From NCBI GenBank assembly GCA_964609775.1, contig CAZSSJ010000033.1, forward strand, positions 1 to 7,020: 7,020 bases of DNA, given 5' to 3'. The notes below the pieces were generated by a model. That model made no database searches. It had not been told where the DNA came from and worked only from the letters and a program-made list of their open reading frames with translations. Origin of the DNA: CAZNUP01 sp964609775 (GTDB lineage: Bacteria > Patescibacteriota > Microgenomatia > JAMCZE01). Shown piece after piece: positions 6,501-7,020 of the stretch. Position 1 is the first letter of the stretch. Each line of letters starts with the position of its first letter. The position numbers were made by a program, and so were the translations under genes.

Positions 6501-6829
6501 TGAGCGATGGTCGTTAATTTCATTAAATTTTTGTAGCCGTCGTCGTTTTTGGCGATCAGAATCAGGTGGTTATTTTCCTTGTCAGCCTTGCCCTCTTTTG
6601 ATTTATGGTCGCCACTGACAACGTATCCCTCCATGCCAATGAGGGGTTTTACCTCCTGCTTTTTGGCCTCTTTATAGAACTCAATGGCGCCGTGCATGAC
6701 GCCGTGATCGGTGAGAGCGACCGCGGGCATTTCGAGTTGTTTGACGCGAGCGATTAGCTTGTTGATCTTTGACAAGCCATCAAGAAGCGAATACTCCGAG
6801 TGCACATGGAGATGAACGAAGTTGGACAT
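3533..6829 (-). CDS. dnaE: DNA polymerase III alpha subunit (DnaE)
   Basis: A 1098-residue replicative polymerase of the C family, complete at both ends. The N-terminal PHP domain (about 1-290) keeps an apparently full metal-ligand set: His8, His10, Asp17, His42, Glu67, His110, Cys138, Asp227 and His229, which in other bacteria marks an active 3'-5' proofreading exonuclease. The polymerase core follows: NTRGSAAGS (377-385), SPDIDLDIADDRR with Asp418 and Asp420, and LVKIDILGIR with Asp579, the catalytic triad as in E. coli. FRPGPMANIPEYI (658-670) and GYGFNKAHAASYG (767-779) are further family hallmarks. A beta-clamp-binding motif QTGLF lies at 939-943, and an OB fold runs about 1015-1090. The protein ends right after it, about where the E. 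coli protein continues into its tau-binding domain. No intein is present. The ATG at 6829 gives the standard MSNFVHLHVHSEYS start, with no Shine-Dalgarno. Confidence 0.97.
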   Translation of the reverse strand: MSNFVHLHVHSEYSLLDGLSKINKLIARVKQLEMPAVALTDHGVMHGAIEFYKEAKKQEVKPLIGMEGYVVSGDHKSKEGKADKENNHLILIAKNDDGYKNLMKLTTIAHLEGYYYRPRVDKATLKKHSAGLICLSACPKGEIARLLNDGLYDQAKKQIEWYVETFGEENYYLEVQRHQFKDYLDQVKDNPKLLEKLQLMQASEDKWVAGIVKLSRELGLPLVATNDAHYLQQSDATAQDALVCISTGKTTADTERLRYIDSPTFHLRTEQEMQNIFPDLPDALTNTKKIAEACELVIELGKSIYPRVDLPRGESAPEVLKRLTHERVGDRYGSVSEEILKRLDYELDVICTKGYAPYFLILADLADWCAEKGIIINTRGSAAGSVVSYAMGITTVDPLKYNLPFERFLNPYRPSSPDIDLDIADDRREELVAHITEKYGKDKVAQICTFGKMLARAAVRDVARVLGYPYAVGDKISKLIPLGSQGFPMTIEKALEITLELKEFSDSNPDTKKILDLAKEIEGNARHISVHAAGVVISPTTMTDYTPLQLEPDGKKIITQYDMHSIADEYGGVGLVKIDILGIRNLSILGAARDIIEKTLDIKIDLAKIPLNDKATFDMLSRGETMGTFQLGGTGMTKWLKDLKPNRIEDIMVMIALFRPGPMANIPEYIARKNGKSPVTYLHPKMSEFLDKSYGILVYQEDVMFTGLALAGYTWESIDKLRKAIGKKKPKEMAEQHNVFVEGCIKTSGLTKTEAEKLWELFVPFQGYGFNKAHAASYGIVSYQTAYLKCHYPVEYMCALLTAESGDTDKVAEAVEECKRMKIKVPSPDINCSAVGFTIEPEKNSLEGKAIRFGLSAIKNIGEAAIKSILSARETGGPFNSLSEFARRVDLQKVNRKALESLIKAGAMDTFSKRSAMLAALDKIISESHKMAKQVSSGQTGLFDSDVTEVEVQAVTSFDLPDLDELPREQLLTFEKEFLGFYLTEHPAAKLLAQAADMTTHNLTSLLEEVDSYNGKNVTVGGLIVGLRKIFTKKNNDEMAFVTIENGTGTKMECVVFPRTYADFKDSWNTNNVVVLTGKVDFREDRISLIVERARKIN

Positions 6830-6839
6830 TACAATGGTT

Positions 6840-6868
6840 AATTTAGCAGAGTTGATTCTTTAGCACAA
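6840..6868 (-). promoter_or_regulatory. Possible near-leaderless promoter of dnaE
   Basis: On the minus strand, TTGTGC (6868-6863) and TAAATT (6845-6840) are separated by exactly 17 bases. The -10 box ends 10 bases before the dnaE ATG, so a normal start site would leave an mRNA leader of only a few bases. That agrees with the absence of a Shine-Dalgarno. Both boxes are imperfect matches, so this remains a candidate. Confidence 0.35.
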
Positions 6869-6873
6869 GAAGA

Positions 6874-6978
6874 CTATTTTTTCCGAGGCGATTCGTGCTT
6901 TTTCTTTGAAAGTTCGCTTATGATTTCGTCGAAATTAGAACTTGCTGGAACAACCATATAGTTCAGGGTATATTGCAC
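6874..6978 (-). CDS. Doubtful small ORF upstream of dnaE (34 aa)
   Basis: From a GTG at 6978, or an ATG at 6957, a frame runs to a TAG at 6876-6874. It reads YMVVPASSNFDEIISELSKK and then a very basic tail (KKKHESPRKK). I do not recognise it. Its composition looks like the C-terminus of a real protein rather than noise. In this frame a TAA lies just before the GTG, but a neighbouring frame is open from the window edge to 6935, so it may be the frameshifted end of a gene lying mostly outside the window. No ribosome-binding site is visible. Nothing else is seen between 6830 and 7020 apart from the candidate promoter. Confidence 0.2.
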   Translation of the reverse strand: MQYTLNYMVVPASSNFDEIISELSKKKHESPRKK

Positions 6979-7020
6979 TTAAGGAACGAAATGTATCATT
7001 AAACAATGGCATTTCGGAAA

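Noticed and set aside
1..7020. CRISPR array or defence system
   Set aside because: No regularly spaced repeats and no Cas, toxin-antitoxin or restriction-modification genes are seen.

Overview
The window looks like chromosomal DNA from a streamlined bacterium, most likely a Patescibacteria/CPR lineage (inference, about 0.6 sure). The reasons are the compact minus-strand operon, small versions of core proteins, no recognisable Shine-Dalgarno sequence before any start, a CPR-style serine recombinase tail running antisense into a tRNA, and a hydrolase gene in the slot between rplS and yraN where many bacteria carry rnhB.

Layout, read along the minus strand from the right edge. Positions 6830-7020 hold a possible near-leaderless promoter for dnaE and a weak, unrecognised small reading frame. 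Then comes a close-packed gene set: dnaE (replicative polymerase alpha subunit, 6829-3533), rplS (ribosomal protein L19, 3523-3230), an exported two-domain protein with a DNRLRE-like sandwich and a clan GH-A-like hydrolase barrel (3170-1374), yraN (1374-1003, sharing one base with the previous stop), and a 45-residue ORF with a CxxCxxC motif (1000-863) starting two bases after the yraN stop. After a short spacer with a possible promoter, the same strand carries a 5' tRNA half (790-752), broken in the 3' side of the anticodon stem, followed at once by an intact tRNA-Lys(UUU) (746-672).

Positions 1-671 are an accessory scar on the plus strand: the C-terminal part of a large serine recombinase without its catalytic domain, a GC-rich hairpin, and a reading frame that continues by chance through the antisense of tRNA-Lys. 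The recombinase remnant and the broken tRNA beside it suggest past integration or rearrangement at this tRNA locus.

Functionally the minus-strand cluster mixes replication (dnaE), translation (rplS, tRNAs), a predicted nuclease (yraN) and a cell-surface carbohydrate enzyme. Tight spacing and overlapping starts suggest co-transcription and translational coupling. I see no CRISPR array, rRNA, complete mobile element or obvious new multi-gene system. The best leads are the Cys-rich small ORF, the half tRNA and the hydrolase.
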